From contig NZ_PJJL01000067.1 in assembly GCF_002929505.1 (NCBI RefSeq), positions 124,001 through 188,000 on the forward strand: a DNA stretch of 64,000 nt, written 5' to 3'. The stretch comes from Cryobacterium sp. Y57 (lineage in GTDB: Bacteria; Actinomycetota; Actinomycetes; Actinomycetales; Microbacteriaceae). Below are positions 37,513 through 45,656 of this stretch, piece after piece (position 1 is the first letter of the stretch; each line of letters begins with the position of its first letter). The translations under genes and the position numbers were made by a program. A model generated the notes under the pieces. The model made no database searches and was not told the origin of the DNA. It saw only the letters and a program-made list of their open reading frames with translations.

Positions 37513-38565
37513 TCAGGGAACGAGATCGGTCGAGCCGGTGCCGTTGGGCACCAATTGAAACCAGGTATTGCCCGGAGCTAGCCGAATTGTTACTCCATGA
37601 GCGTCGACAAGGCGGATCGGTGCGGTCTGAGAGCTCTTACTCCAGGTGGCCGCGAGCGTCTTTCCACCGGTCGAAATCGACGCCTCGCCCGAAGCGATGA
37701 GCTCGGTCTTGGGGATGCTGTGGTCGACGGTGACGTCTACCCGAAGCACCACAACATTGGTGGCCGCCAGCTGCACACCGTCGCCGGTGAGGTCGGGCGC
37801 GCCGTCCTGCGCGCGCAGGTAAGCGGTGGCTTCAGCATTCCAGGTCCAGCTGCGGGCACTCGAGCTGGAGAACCGCGTGTTGATCACTGAAATCGGAGCG
37901 CCGTCCACGACAGCGGATGCCCCGGCGAGCGTGGGCGCATAGGAGTACTGCTGCGCAGGCGAGGCAACTGTAACGTTGCGGTTGGCGAATTCCGAGGCGG
38001 CGAGGATTACGTTATGCGGGGCCGCGGTAGCTTTCGAACGGGAAAACAAACCGGTCGTGTCGTAGTCGAAGATGGCGCTGATCTGACCGGTTGCGGTCAT
38101 GGCATCGACAAACTGCTGCTGCCCGCCCGAATACGAAACGAGGCCGCCGAACGGGGCGATAATATCGGGGTCCATCGGGCGGATCGACCGTACCGGCCCG
38201 ACCTGGTCGGGAATGCTCGACTGCCACACGGCGACGTACCGGGTGATGCCACCCTCGACCAGTTCTTCGAACACGAGGTCGGTGCGGTCGATCGCGACCT
38301 GCGGGCGGGCGGCCACGTGGTTGTCGATCTTGACTGCGAGGGAGGGATGCGCCGACGACCCGACTGCTACAGCAATACCGGTAAGCGGTGCGATCTCCGT
38401 GGCGGCGGGGGCAACATAGCCCGAAGCCCAAGCGGGAGTTGGAGTCTGGGTCGGCGTCGCACTACCGCCGGAGCATCCGCTCAGCAGCAGTGCCGGCACG
38501 ATCAGAGTGAGCAGGATCGCGGACTTCAACGGTCGTGTCTTGCGGGTTATCTTTTTCTTGGTCAC
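37513..38565 (-). CDS. DUF3048 (YerB-like) lipoprotein
   Basis: A 350-residue exported lipoprotein. A basic N-region and hydrophobic helix end in the lipobox LLLSGCSGG, followed by a Thr/Pro linker. The DUF3048 domains have ARPQVAIDRTDLVFEELVEGG, VGPVRSIRPMDPD, TTGLFSRSKATAAPHN and the C-terminal half WSKSSQTAPIRL. Function is not established; YerB is membrane-associated in Bacillus. It ends just upstream of the groEL promoter region, in the same orientation. Confidence 0.88.
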   Translation of the reverse strand: MTKKKITRKTRPLKSAILLTLIVPALLLSGCSGGSATPTQTPTPAWASGYVAPAATEIAPLTGIAVAVGSSAHPSLAVKIDNHVAARPQVAIDRTDLVFEELVEGGITRYVAVWQSSIPDQVGPVRSIRPMDPDIIAPFGGLVSYSGGQQQFVDAMTATGQISAIFDYDTTGLFSRSKATAAPHNVILAASEFANRNVTVASPAQQYSYAPTLAGASAVVDGAPISVINTRFSSSSARSWTWNAEATAYLRAQDGAPDLTGDGVQLAATNVVVLRVDVTVDHSIPKTELIASGEASISTGGKTLAATWSKSSQTAPIRLVDAHGVTIRLAPGNTWFQLVPNGTGSTDLVP

Positions 38566-38574
38566 CGGTAAACA

Positions 38575-38606
38575 CTAATGCCGCCCGTTGCAGCGGGCGG
38601 CATTAG
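38575..38606 (-). terminator. Terminator of the cspA-type gene
   Basis: A perfect 13-bp stem (CTAATGCCGCCCG and complement) with loop TTGCAG lies about 30 bp behind the csp stop. A second, shorter hairpin (CCCCG/CGGGG) sits between it and the stop. No long T tract follows. Confidence 0.72.
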
Positions 38607-38636
38607 GTGGGGGACAGACCCCGATTACGGGGTGTG

Positions 38637-38840
38637 TCAGGCCGGTCGAACCGATTCAGCCTGGGGGCCCTTCGCTCCGGCACCGACCTCAAAGACGACC
38701 TGCTGGCCTTCTTCAAGAACTTTGTACCCGCTCATGTCGATGGCGGAGTAGTGGACGAAAACGTCTTGCCCTCCTCCATCGACAGTGATGAAGCCGAAAC
38801 CCTTTTCAGCGTTGAACCACTTCACGGTTCCGTTCGCCAT
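38637..38840 (-). CDS. CspA-type cold-shock protein
   Basis: A 67-residue single cold-shock domain starting [19 protein letters not shown] (RNP1), with RNP2 VFVHYSAI, then [19 protein letters not shown]. It is a nucleic-acid chaperone that melts RNA structure at low temperature or during growth. A 5' region of about 280 bp with inverted repeats precedes it, typical of csp genes with long leaders. Confidence 0.95.
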   Translation of the reverse strand: MANGTVKWFNAEKGFGFITVDGGGQDVFVHYSAIDMSGYKVLEEGQQVVFEVGAGAKGPQAESVRPA

Positions 38841-39122
38841 GTGTTACTCCTTGCTCAATTTCGACGGCACCGCCCATTGGCTGTTCCGGGCCCTGTCGCA
38901 AAAACTGCGTTCATTCTGTGAGAGCAGCAAATCCCCGAGAGCAAGTCTTCTGTTTCAAGTTACCTACTGGTGCAAGTTACCTTGGGCGAGCGTTCTTGAT
39001 CCGGGCGGGTATTGCCCGAACAAAATGTTTGACCAAGTCCAGATAGTACTGAAGCCACGGCGAAAGAACAGGGGCTTGACGAATCGGGCAATGCCCACTA
39101 AGTCCGAAGTTTTTACTACCTA
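38841..39122 (-). promoter_or_regulatory. Long upstream region of cspA with inverted repeats
   Basis: About 280 bp without a gene, more AT-rich than its surroundings. ATTGCCCGA (39011-39019) and TCGGGCAAT (39084-39092) form a perfect 9-bp inverted repeat about 64 bp apart, and CGGGC/GCCCG forms a local hairpin at 39002-39018. It probably carries the csp promoter and an untranslated leader; the repeat could instead be the 3' terminator of the LytR_C gene on the same strand. Confidence 0.4.
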
Positions 39123-39686
39123 TCAGCCTGCTGGCAGCACGTAGTCGTTGCCGACCACGACGGTGAGCGCCGCTCCCGAATCGACAAAGCTGGTCGAGAC
39201 AACGATCTGCGATCCCGGCAGCAAAGCAGCGACGCCGCGGGCGGCGCCTGCCTGGCTGGCATCGGCGTAGTAAACGACGGTAATCGATTCGGTGTCGGTG
39301 CTCGCGTTGCCGGTGGCGCTGACCACCCAGCCAGCGGCGGTCAGCGTGTCGCTGACGGATGCTGCGACGCCGTTGCTCGAGGAGCCGTTCAACACATTCA
39401 CGGTCAGCGCCGGGTCGACGGTTGCTTCGGCGGTCGGAATAGCGGTCTCGGTGGGGACCGGAGTCGAGCCGGGCGACGTCAAGCCGGGGATACTGGGAAA
39501 GTCGAGGCGGTTGTTGATCGCGAAGATTCCGACCACGCCGACCGCGATCAAGAGCACGGTGGCGCCGAGCGCCCACCAGAACCCGATCCAGCCGCGGCCC
39601 CTTCTACGGGGAGCACGGTGGGCACCGACTCGGTCGAGGGCATGCATGTGGGTATCGAAACGGTCTTTCGCAAATTTTCGCGCCAT
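39123..39686 (-). CDS. LytR C-terminal (LytR_C/CpsA_C) domain membrane protein
   Basis: A 187-residue protein with a basic cytoplasmic N-terminus (PRRRGRG), one membrane helix (about 35-60), a Pro/Thr linker and an extracellular LytR_C domain (about 95-185; LTVNVLNGSSSNGVAASVSDTL, VVYYADASQAGAA). Such proteins are common in actinobacteria without the LCP catalytic domain. The ATG at 39686 has AAGGATC ahead of it. It lies downstream of the DUF3263 gene in the same direction with a gap of about 56 bp. Confidence 0.85.
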   Translation of the reverse strand: MARKFAKDRFDTHMHALDRVGAHRAPRRRGRGWIGFWWALGATVLLIAVGVVGIFAINNRLDFPSIPGLTSPGSTPVPTETAIPTAEATVDPALTVNVLNGSSSNGVAASVSDTLTAAGWVVSATGNASTDTESITVVYYADASQAGAARGVAALLPGSQIVVSTSFVDSGAALTVVVGNDYVLPAG

Positions 39687-39742
39687 AGTGATTGGATCCT
39701 TGTTTGGCCGGTTGCCCCATGCCGGCGAAATGCGGTCAGGTA

Positions 39743-40060
39743 CTAGTCGTGAGTGGGCAGCGAACGACTGGCGCGCGCCTCGGATCGGGCGGAACGCATC
39801 CGCTGCAGTCGGTTCACGAGCATCGGGTCGAAGGCCAGTGCCAACGGTGAATCGACCAGCGCCGCCAATAGCTGATAGTAGCGTGCGGCCGAGAGACTGA
39901 AGGTGGAGCGGATAGCTTCTTCTTTGGCGCCGACATGCCGCCACCACTGCCGTTCAAAGGTAAGCACCGCTGCGTCGCGTTCGCTGAGTTGCGTCAAATC
40001 GGCTGCGCTTCTGGCGGGCGGAGCGGGAGGTTGTATGTGGGTCGGTGTTCTTTCACTCAT
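39743..40060 (-). CDS. DUF3263 family protein
   Basis: A 105-residue protein with the DUF3263 pattern LTQLSERDAAVLTFERQWW, GAKEEAIRSTFSLSAARYYQ, and PLALAFDPMLVNRLQRMR. The helical middle resembles a DNA-binding helix-turn-helix, but the function is unknown. The ATG at 40060 is chosen because homology starts soon after it; the frame runs open to 40111. The pairing with a LytR_C protein is a conserved actinobacterial neighbourhood. Confidence 0.87.
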   Translation of the reverse strand: MSERTPTHIQPPAPPARSAADLTQLSERDAAVLTFERQWWRHVGAKEEAIRSTFSLSAARYYQLLAALVDSPLALAFDPMLVNRLQRMRSARSEARASRSLPTHD

Positions 40061-40288
40061 TGATGTTTCTTTCCCCCAAAGCAGTTTTGACGGAACATCC
40101 GACGCCCTCATCCTATTTGCGAGCGACTGGATGTTGCCTCCGGCACGCCCGGAACGACGGAGTCGCGGGGTCTATCGCCGTGCAAATACTGCGAAACGGC
40201 CGGGCCTGGAATGCGGGTACCGCCACACGAGTTTAGGCTGAGTAGACGTTGTCCGTTTGTGGACGGCCGGATCGAAGGGACATCCACC

Positions 40289-40690
40289 ATGGACTACGCA
40301 ATCAAGAAGTCAAACAGCGAGTGGCGCTCCGAACTGGGCGACGAAAAATTCGCCGTGCTGCGCGAGGCCGGTACCGAGCGCCCCGGAACCGGCAAGCTGC
40401 TCGACGAGAGTCGGGCTGGCACGTACACCTGCGGTGCCTGTGACGCCGAGCTGTTCAAGAGCGGTACCAAGTTCGATTCCGACTGCGGCTGGCCAAGTTT
40501 CTACGAGTCGGTGCGACCCGAAGCGGTCGAGCTGCTCGAAGACCGGTCGCTCGGCACCGTGCGCACGGAGGTCCGCTGCGCACACTGCGGCTCGCACCTG
40601 GGTCACGTTTTTCCCGACGGATTTGGCACTCCGACTGGCGACCGCTATTGCATGAACTCGATCTCGCTCACCTTCACGCCCGCCGAGTAG
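40289..40690 (+). CDS. msrB: Peptide-methionine (R)-S-oxide reductase
   Basis: A 133-residue MsrB that reduces the R-epimer of methionine sulfoxide in proteins. The zinc-binding CxxC pairs are present (YTCGACDAELF and VRCAHCGSHLGHVF), as are the GWPSFYE substrate motif and the catalytic cysteine in DRYCMNSISL. The ATG at 40289 is preceded by GAAGGGA. A nitroreductase-like gene follows after 4 bp, suggesting a small redox operon. Confidence 0.94.
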   Translation: MDYAIKKSNSEWRSELGDEKFAVLREAGTERPGTGKLLDESRAGTYTCGACDAELFKSGTKFDSDCGWPSFYESVRPEAVELLEDRSLGTVRTEVRCAHCGSHLGHVFPDGFGTPTGDRYCMNSISLTFTPAE

Positions 40691-40694
40691 AGCG

Positions 40695-41276
40695 GTGAGC
40701 CTGCCTCCTTCAACAACGAATGTTGTCCCGTCTGCGGTTTTCCAAGCCGTCAATTGCCGGCGCAGCTACTCCAAAGTGACGGCGTCCGCGCCTACCCGGG
40801 CCGAGTTGTTGCCCTTGGTGAGCGCAGCGGCGCGGGTAGCTGATCACGGGGCGCTGCGGCCGTGGCGCCTACTCGAACTACGCGGCGAAGCGTTGGAGCG
40901 GCTGGGAGCGGCATTTGTGGCGGCATCCGCTTGCCAAGGCACTGAGGCCGTCAAACTAGCCGGCAAGCCGTTGCGGGCGCCACTGCTGATTGCCGTCGTC
41001 GCCGTGCGGCGGACCAGTGACAAGGTGGCCGACTGGGAGCAGGATGCGTCGGCGGCGGGCGTCGCGCACCTGCTCACGCTGCTACTCGACGATGCCGGCT
41101 GGGGTGTGATGTGGCGCACCGGACCGTTCGTGCGCACGGCAGCGGTGCGTGCGGTGCACGGCCTCGCCGACAACGAGGAACTGCTCGGATGGCTGTATGT
41201 CGGAGGGATTCCGGCGGACTGCAAGCCTGGTGTGCGGCTGTCGATAGACCCCGTCGAGTTTCTCGACGTTCTGTGA
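40695..41276 (+). CDS. Nitroreductase-family protein
   Basis: A 193-residue FMN-dependent nitroreductase-type protein. The N-terminal RRSYSKVTASAPTRAEL, DHGALRPWRLLELRGE and AGVAHLLTLLLDDAGWGVMW fit the fold. It has the short length of the smaller Nfn/RutE-like group. The GTG start is 4 bp after the msrB stop. The substrate is unknown. It converges on a transporter gene across an intergenic region almost entirely made of 13-bp tandem repeats. Confidence 0.82.
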   Translation: MSLPPSTTNVVPSAVFQAVNCRRSYSKVTASAPTRAELLPLVSAAARVADHGALRPWRLLELRGEALERLGAAFVAASACQGTEAVKLAGKPLRAPLLIAVVAVRRTSDKVADWEQDASAAGVAHLLTLLLDDAGWGVMWRTGPFVRTAAVRAVHGLADNEELLGWLYVGGIPADCKPGVRLSIDPVEFLDVL

Positions 41277-41280
41277 TCGA

Positions 41281-41358
41281 ACGCTGGTTCTAGGCGCTGG
41301 ATCTGGGCGCTGGATCTGGGCGCTGGTTCTAGGCGCTGGATCTGGGCGCTGGTTCTAG
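41281..41358. repeat. Six tandem 13-bp repeats between convergent genes
   Basis: Two unit variants, A (GCGCTGGTTCTAG) and B (GCGCTGGATCTGG), occur in the order A-B-B-A-B-A, the first with one change. They fill the gap between the nitroreductase stop and the transporter stop; the last unit contains the transporter's TAG. Confidence 0.92.
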
Positions 41359-42353
41359 GCGCGAACATGGCCGGGGCGACGCCAGCGCACCGCGGCAATG
41401 ATCACGGCCACGAGCGCCAGCGCGGTTCCGACGATGGTCGTCACGCCGAGCGGATGCCCCGCCGTCGGCGCAAGCAGATCCAGCACGAGAGCGCAGACCA
41501 ACTGGCCGGCCACGATGCACAGGCCGAGCATGAGCACCCCGGTGGTGCGCACGACGAGCGCGGCACCGGCGATGAAGACGCAGCCGATGAGTCCGCCGGT
41601 GTACAGCCACGGATTTCCCGGCAAGTCGAACGCGAAACCGACCAGCAGGCCGTGCACGAGGGCGGCGAGTACCAGCGCGATGGTGCCGGTGAGAAAATTT
41701 AGAAAGGTCGCCGTGAGCGCGCTTTGGGCAGTGACCCGCACCTGACCGTTGACGGCCTGCTGCCAGCCCTGGCCGATACCGGCGATCAGTGGCAGCGCTA
41801 GCAGCCAGAGCGCGCCGCTGCCGCGCAGCTCGCCGCTCACCGTGAAGGCGACGGCGATCAGGGCGAGCACGGCACCAACGATTTTGGACGCGTGCAGAGG
41901 ACGTCGCCCGCCCGGCCCGATGCCGAAGCGGTCCATGAGCACGCCGCTCACGGTTTGGCCGGCCACTACGGCGACCGTGAACAGGGCGATGCCGAGCGGT
42001 ACGGCGACGAGGCCCTGCGACAGCACGAACAAAGCGCCGGCCAGTCCACCGAACAGGTGCCACCAAGACAGGTGATTAGCGGCAACGCCGCGCGCGACGA
42101 GTTGCAGGCCGCGGCGTCCGCTGCGGAACACGATGAGTCCGAGGCTGAGAACAATCAGGCCGGAACCGAAAGAGATGACGGCGGCGGTGAATCCGTCGCC
42201 GATTCGATGCCCGAGTTCGCCGTTCACCCGTGATTGCACGGCATATAACGCGCCGATCAGCACGGAGAAGACGAGGGCGAGCCAGACCGGCACAGCGGAT
42301 GCCGAAAGCGCGGCCGACGCATCCGTTCGTTTTCGTGCGCGGGCCTGGGTCAC
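41355..42353 (-). CDS. DMT-family transporter (double YdcZ/DUF606 domain)
   Basis: A 332-residue membrane protein with about ten helices, made of two DUF606/YdcZ repeats. The first begins VFSVLIGALYAVQSRVNGELG, and the second repeats the pattern at GIGQGWQQAVNGQVRVTAQS. YdcZ proteins normally have one five-helix repeat, so this is a fused pair as seen in many actinobacteria. The substrate is unknown. GTG start. A palindromic repeat element lies upstream, between it and the ABC-F gene. Confidence 0.85.
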   Translation of the reverse strand: MTQARARKRTDASAALSASAVPVWLALVFSVLIGALYAVQSRVNGELGHRIGDGFTAAVISFGSGLIVLSLGLIVFRSGRRGLQLVARGVAANHLSWWHLFGGLAGALFVLSQGLVAVPLGIALFTVAVVAGQTVSGVLMDRFGIGPGGRRPLHASKIVGAVLALIAVAFTVSGELRGSGALWLLALPLIAGIGQGWQQAVNGQVRVTAQSALTATFLNFLTGTIALVLAALVHGLLVGFAFDLPGNPWLYTGGLIGCVFIAGAALVVRTTGVLMLGLCIVAGQLVCALVLDLLAPTAGHPLGVTTIVGTALALVAVIIAAVRWRRPGHVRA

Positions 42354-42420
42354 CCGGTAATTCTACGAGAGAGAATATGTTGCCGCGCCGCTCGGCCTCC
42401 CCGGACCTTCCGACCAACAA

Positions 42421-42448
42421 TGGGCTGCTGGGCTGCTGGGCTGCTGGG
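42421..42448. repeat. Tandem TGGGCTGC octamers
   Basis: Three perfect TGGGCTGC units plus a partial fourth run directly into palindromic element copy 2. Confidence 0.8.
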
Positions 42449-42513
42449 CCCACCTTGTGACCATGGGCCCAGTTTATAAACTGGGCCCATGGTCCGGGCC
42501 CGGGCCCCGTCCG
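42445..42513 (-). repeat. Palindromic 3' element, copy 2
   Basis: In plus-strand order: GGGCCCACCTTGTGACC, then a perfect 32-bp palindrome centred on CAGTTTATAAACTG with CCATGGGCC arms, then a GGGCCCGGGCCC palindrome. It lies about 22 bp behind the stop of the ABC-F gene (minus strand), with the GC palindrome nearest that gene. Confidence 0.92.
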
Positions 42514-42534
42514 TGAAAGACAGAGCGGGGTGAC

Positions 42535-44130
42535 TCAAGCGGCGCGCATTTGGATCTGGCCGGGGGCCGCTCCGTCGCTGCCGAAGACCAGACGGCGGTT
42601 GGCGATCTTGTCGGTGAAGAAGCGGTCGTGGCTGACCACCACGACGGCACCAGGAAAGTGCACGAGGGCGCGTTCCATCACCTGGGTGCTCGACATGTCG
42701 AGATGGTTGGTCGGTTCGTCGAGCAGCAGCACCGATGCTCCGGAAAGCAAACACTGGGCCATCGCCACGCGGGCGCGCTGACCACCCGAGAGCGCACCGA
42801 TCTTCTGCTTGAGATCGGCCTCGCTGAACTGGAACATGGTCAAAAAACGGTTGACCGATTTTTTCGTCGCGGTGAGGGCGAGGCTGCCGGGCAGGGCGTT
42901 GACGGCATGGCTGACGGTGTCGGTCTCGTCGAGTTCGGCCAGAATGTGATTGTACGAGACGACGCCGGCGCCGCTGGCCCAGGCGACCGAGCCGTGGTCG
43001 GCCGTCTCCTCACCGGTGAGCACCCGCAACAGGGTGGTTTTGCCGCTGCCGTTGCTGCCGAGTACGACGATGCGGTTGCCGCGGTGCACCTCGAAGCTGA
43101 GGTTTTCGAACAAGAGTTTGTCGCCGTAGCTCTTGGCGAGGCCGTCGACCCGACACAGCACGTCCTTGACGTGCAAATTACCGTAGATCTCGGTGATGAT
43201 CTGGTCCACGGGACGCGGCGTGCGCAACTTTTTGATGTGGGCCAGCTGGTTGCCGAGCTGGCGGCTCTCCGCCTTGGCGGCTTCCCGACGGTCGGCGATG
43301 CCCTCGGCCTCGAAAGCAAGCAGCTCAGATTCGTGCACGAACTGAGCCTGAAGAGTCTTGAGCCGAAACTGCTTCTGCACGATGTACTCACCGAAGTTGC
43401 CGGGATACTCGTGCAGGTGAAAGTTTTCCACCTCGATAATGCGGGTGACGACGGCGTCAAGAAACTTGCGGTCGTGGGAGACGACGATGGCGGCACCCTT
43501 GAAGCCCGTAAACCAGGCTTCCAGCCACTCAACGCCGGCCACGTCGAGATAGTTGGTGGGTTCGTCGAGCAGCAGCACGTCGGGGGCTTCGAGCACGATC
43601 TTGGCCAGGGCCGCACGGTTGCGCCAGCCGCCGGACAACTCGTCAATCGTGCAGACGCGGTGCGCCTCGTTGAACCCGAGGGTGGTCAGCGCAGTGTCAA
43701 TGTGGCGTTTGTAGTCCCAACCGTCCAGGCGGTCCATCTCCTCGAATAGCTCGCCCTGCCGGGTGATCAGCCGGTCGAGTTCTGCGCTGGCCGAAGCGTC
43801 GAGGGTGATTGCCGCGTCGATCGCCGCGAGTTCAGCCTCGATCGCTTTCACGTCCACGAACAATGCGTCGAGCACTTCGGTGATGGTTTGGGCGCCGTTG
43901 AGTTCTGAGAACTGGGAGAAGTAGCCGACCCGGATATTGTCTTCAAGCGTGACTTCGCCGGTGTCGGGCGAGACCTGGTCGAGGATGAGCTTGAGAATGG
44001 TGGATTTGCCGGAGCCGTTCTTGCCGATCAGGCCGACCCGGTCACCGGGTTCAAGGCGAAAGAACGCTTCGCGCAGAATTTGCGTGTTCTCCAAGCGAAT
44101 ACTGACGTCGTTCAGCCGGATCAGACTCAT
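42535..44130 (-). CDS. ABC-F family ATPase
   Basis: A 531-residue soluble protein with two ABC cassettes and no membrane domain. Cassette 1 has Walker A GLIGKNGSGKST, signature LSGGWRNRAAL and LLLDEPTNYLD. A charged linker (about 240-300) follows. Cassette 2 has VLGSNGSGKTTLL, LSGGQRARVAM and LLLDEPTNHLD. ABC-F proteins act on the ribosome in translation or antibiotic protection, but the subfamily is not certain. The ATG at 44130 has GAGGAAA ahead of it. Confidence 0.92.
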   Translation of the reverse strand: MSLIRLNDVSIRLENTQILREAFFRLEPGDRVGLIGKNGSGKSTILKLILDQVSPDTGEVTLEDNIRVGYFSQFSELNGAQTITEVLDALFVDVKAIEAELAAIDAAITLDASASAELDRLITRQGELFEEMDRLDGWDYKRHIDTALTTLGFNEAHRVCTIDELSGGWRNRAALAKIVLEAPDVLLLDEPTNYLDVAGVEWLEAWFTGFKGAAIVVSHDRKFLDAVVTRIIEVENFHLHEYPGNFGEYIVQKQFRLKTLQAQFVHESELLAFEAEGIADRREAAKAESRQLGNQLAHIKKLRTPRPVDQIITEIYGNLHVKDVLCRVDGLAKSYGDKLLFENLSFEVHRGNRIVVLGSNGSGKTTLLRVLTGEETADHGSVAWASGAGVVSYNHILAELDETDTVSHAVNALPGSLALTATKKSVNRFLTMFQFSEADLKQKIGALSGGQRARVAMAQCLLSGASVLLLDEPTNHLDMSSTQVMERALVHFPGAVVVVSHDRFFTDKIANRRLVFGSDGAAPGQIQMRAA

Positions 44131-44340
44131 GCGTGTTTCCTCTCAGGGCGCGCGGGCATCCGCACCTAAAAACCCCGCCATCAGTGTACGTGTCGACCCT
44201 GTTTTGCCCGGCGGCGTGGGCCATCGGGTAGACCCATGACGCATCGCCGTCACCCTCACGGTGTCTTACGCTGCGCCAGGCCCATCGCGGGCGAGCGCCA
44301 ATTTGGCTGAAACTCACTCACGCTTCTAGCGCAGGAGTCG

Positions 44341-44416
44341 TGGGGCCGGCCACGGGACTTGAACCCGTAACCCCCACTTTACAAGAGTGGTGCGCTACCA
44401 ATTGCGCCAGGCCGGC
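44341..44416 (-). tRNA. tRNA-Thr (TGT)
   Basis: A cloverleaf on the minus strand. Acceptor GCCGGCC pairs with GGCCGGC, the D-arm is GCGC...GCGC, and the anticodon stem CCACT/AGTGG has loop CTTGTAA, giving anticodon TGT. The T-arm is ACGGG-TTCAAGT-CCCGT. CCA is encoded. The discriminator base is C, which is uncommon for tRNA-Thr. Confidence 0.93.
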
Positions 44417-44530
44417 ATGAGACGCGAGGCCTCAGTCAACTATCCTAAATGATTTCAGCGCTGCCACGGGCAACAGCCAAGCGGATGCGCGTGGCGCGAG
44501 TTGAAGCATCCGCTTCGGTCACGAGGCGTT

Positions 44531-45445
44531 CTACCCGGCGGGGGTGGGATCTGGCGTCGGCGTCGAGGTGGAATACGTCTCGCCGAGGGCCACCTGCACG
44601 AAGGACGCGAACTCTTTCGGGTCTTCGAGCGATCCGGTGTACGGCTTGCCGTTGACCAGAATGGTCGGCGTTCCGATGATGGACTCCATCGAGGAATTGG
44701 GGATAGGACCGTCGAGCGCACGGTTGGTTGCCGCTGTGACCCACGACTCGTAGGTGCCGTCCTCGATACAGGCATTGATGTCGGAGAGGGCTGTGCTCAC
44801 ACCGGATTTCCGAACGACGTCTTTGATCTCGTCGTCGCTGCGGCCGGGCGATGTTTCTTTCGGCTGGTCGACGAACAGGGCTGAGCTGAAGGCGAAGAAA
44901 TCATTCGGTGAGTAATTGGCAACGCACGCTGTCGCGTTCGCTGCGCGCAAGGAGTACTTGGTGCCGGCGGATTTGCTCGTGAGAATGGCCACCGGGTGGA
45001 TTTCTACTGTTGCCGCGCCGGAGTCGACCCACTGGGCGATTTGTTCGTTGTTGGCGTCCTCGAAGTCGCCGCAGAGCGGGCAGAGGTAGTCGACGTAGAC
45101 CCGGATGTTGGCCACGGCGCCGGTGGTATCCCGCTTGGACGGCTTCGGCTCCGCATCGGGCTGCAATGCGGGTGTCAGAGTGGTGACCATTCCCTCGCCG
45201 ATGAGAGCGCCGTCACTGGCCATGTTCTTCGGGCCCGGACCGGCCGGTTTGATCGAATTCACGATGATGACAGAAACCAATGCGACGATCGCGACGGCTG
45301 CGATCGCGATGCCGCCTTGCAAAAATACCTTGTTCCGGCGGTCCTTCTTTTTTTGACTGACTCGAAGCTGCTTGGCTTTTACCCGCGCGGCGTCACGCCG
45401 CCGGTTTTTTGCAGGACTGCCGTCGCCTGATCCGCCAATAGTCAT
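44531..45445 (-). CDS. Membrane-anchored DsbA-like thioredoxin-fold protein
   Basis: A 304-residue protein with a very basic cytoplasmic tail (RRRDAARVKAKQLR, KKKDRRNK), one membrane helix (about 45-65) and an extracellular DsbA/thioredoxin_4 domain. The redox motif is YVDYLCPLCGDFED (CPLC, about residue 125), and the cis-Pro loop is GTPTILVNGKPY. A Thr/Pro tail follows. It probably acts in oxidative folding or disulfide exchange outside the membrane. The ATG at 45445 is chosen because the basic tail starts there; its ribosome site is weak. Confidence 0.87.
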   Translation of the reverse strand: MTIGGSGDGSPAKNRRRDAARVKAKQLRVSQKKKDRRNKVFLQGGIAIAAVAIVALVSVIIVNSIKPAGPGPKNMASDGALIGEGMVTTLTPALQPDAEPKPSKRDTTGAVANIRVYVDYLCPLCGDFEDANNEQIAQWVDSGAATVEIHPVAILTSKSAGTKYSLRAANATACVANYSPNDFFAFSSALFVDQPKETSPGRSDDEIKDVVRKSGVSTALSDINACIEDGTYESWVTAATNRALDGPIPNSSMESIIGTPTILVNGKPYTGSLEDPKEFASFVQVALGETYSTSTPTPDPTPAG

Positions 45446-45656
45446 AAAAAATCGCTTTCCAGAAAGAGTGAGCGCGCGTGAAGGCGCCTTTGAAATAGTA
45501 GGACCCGTGACTGGGAATCGACCAAACGGGCTGCGGGCCCGCGCCGGGGCATCCGTCGTGTAATATTGATGGAAACGCGTGCTGTGGCACACGAAGCATG
45601 AATCCTACTCACAACGGATCGTCCGGCACGTTCCTGCCGGTGAAGGAGAAATAATT

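Noticed and set aside
41281-41358. CRISPR array
   Set aside because: The repeats are 13 bp and directly adjacent with no spacers; no cas genes are nearby.
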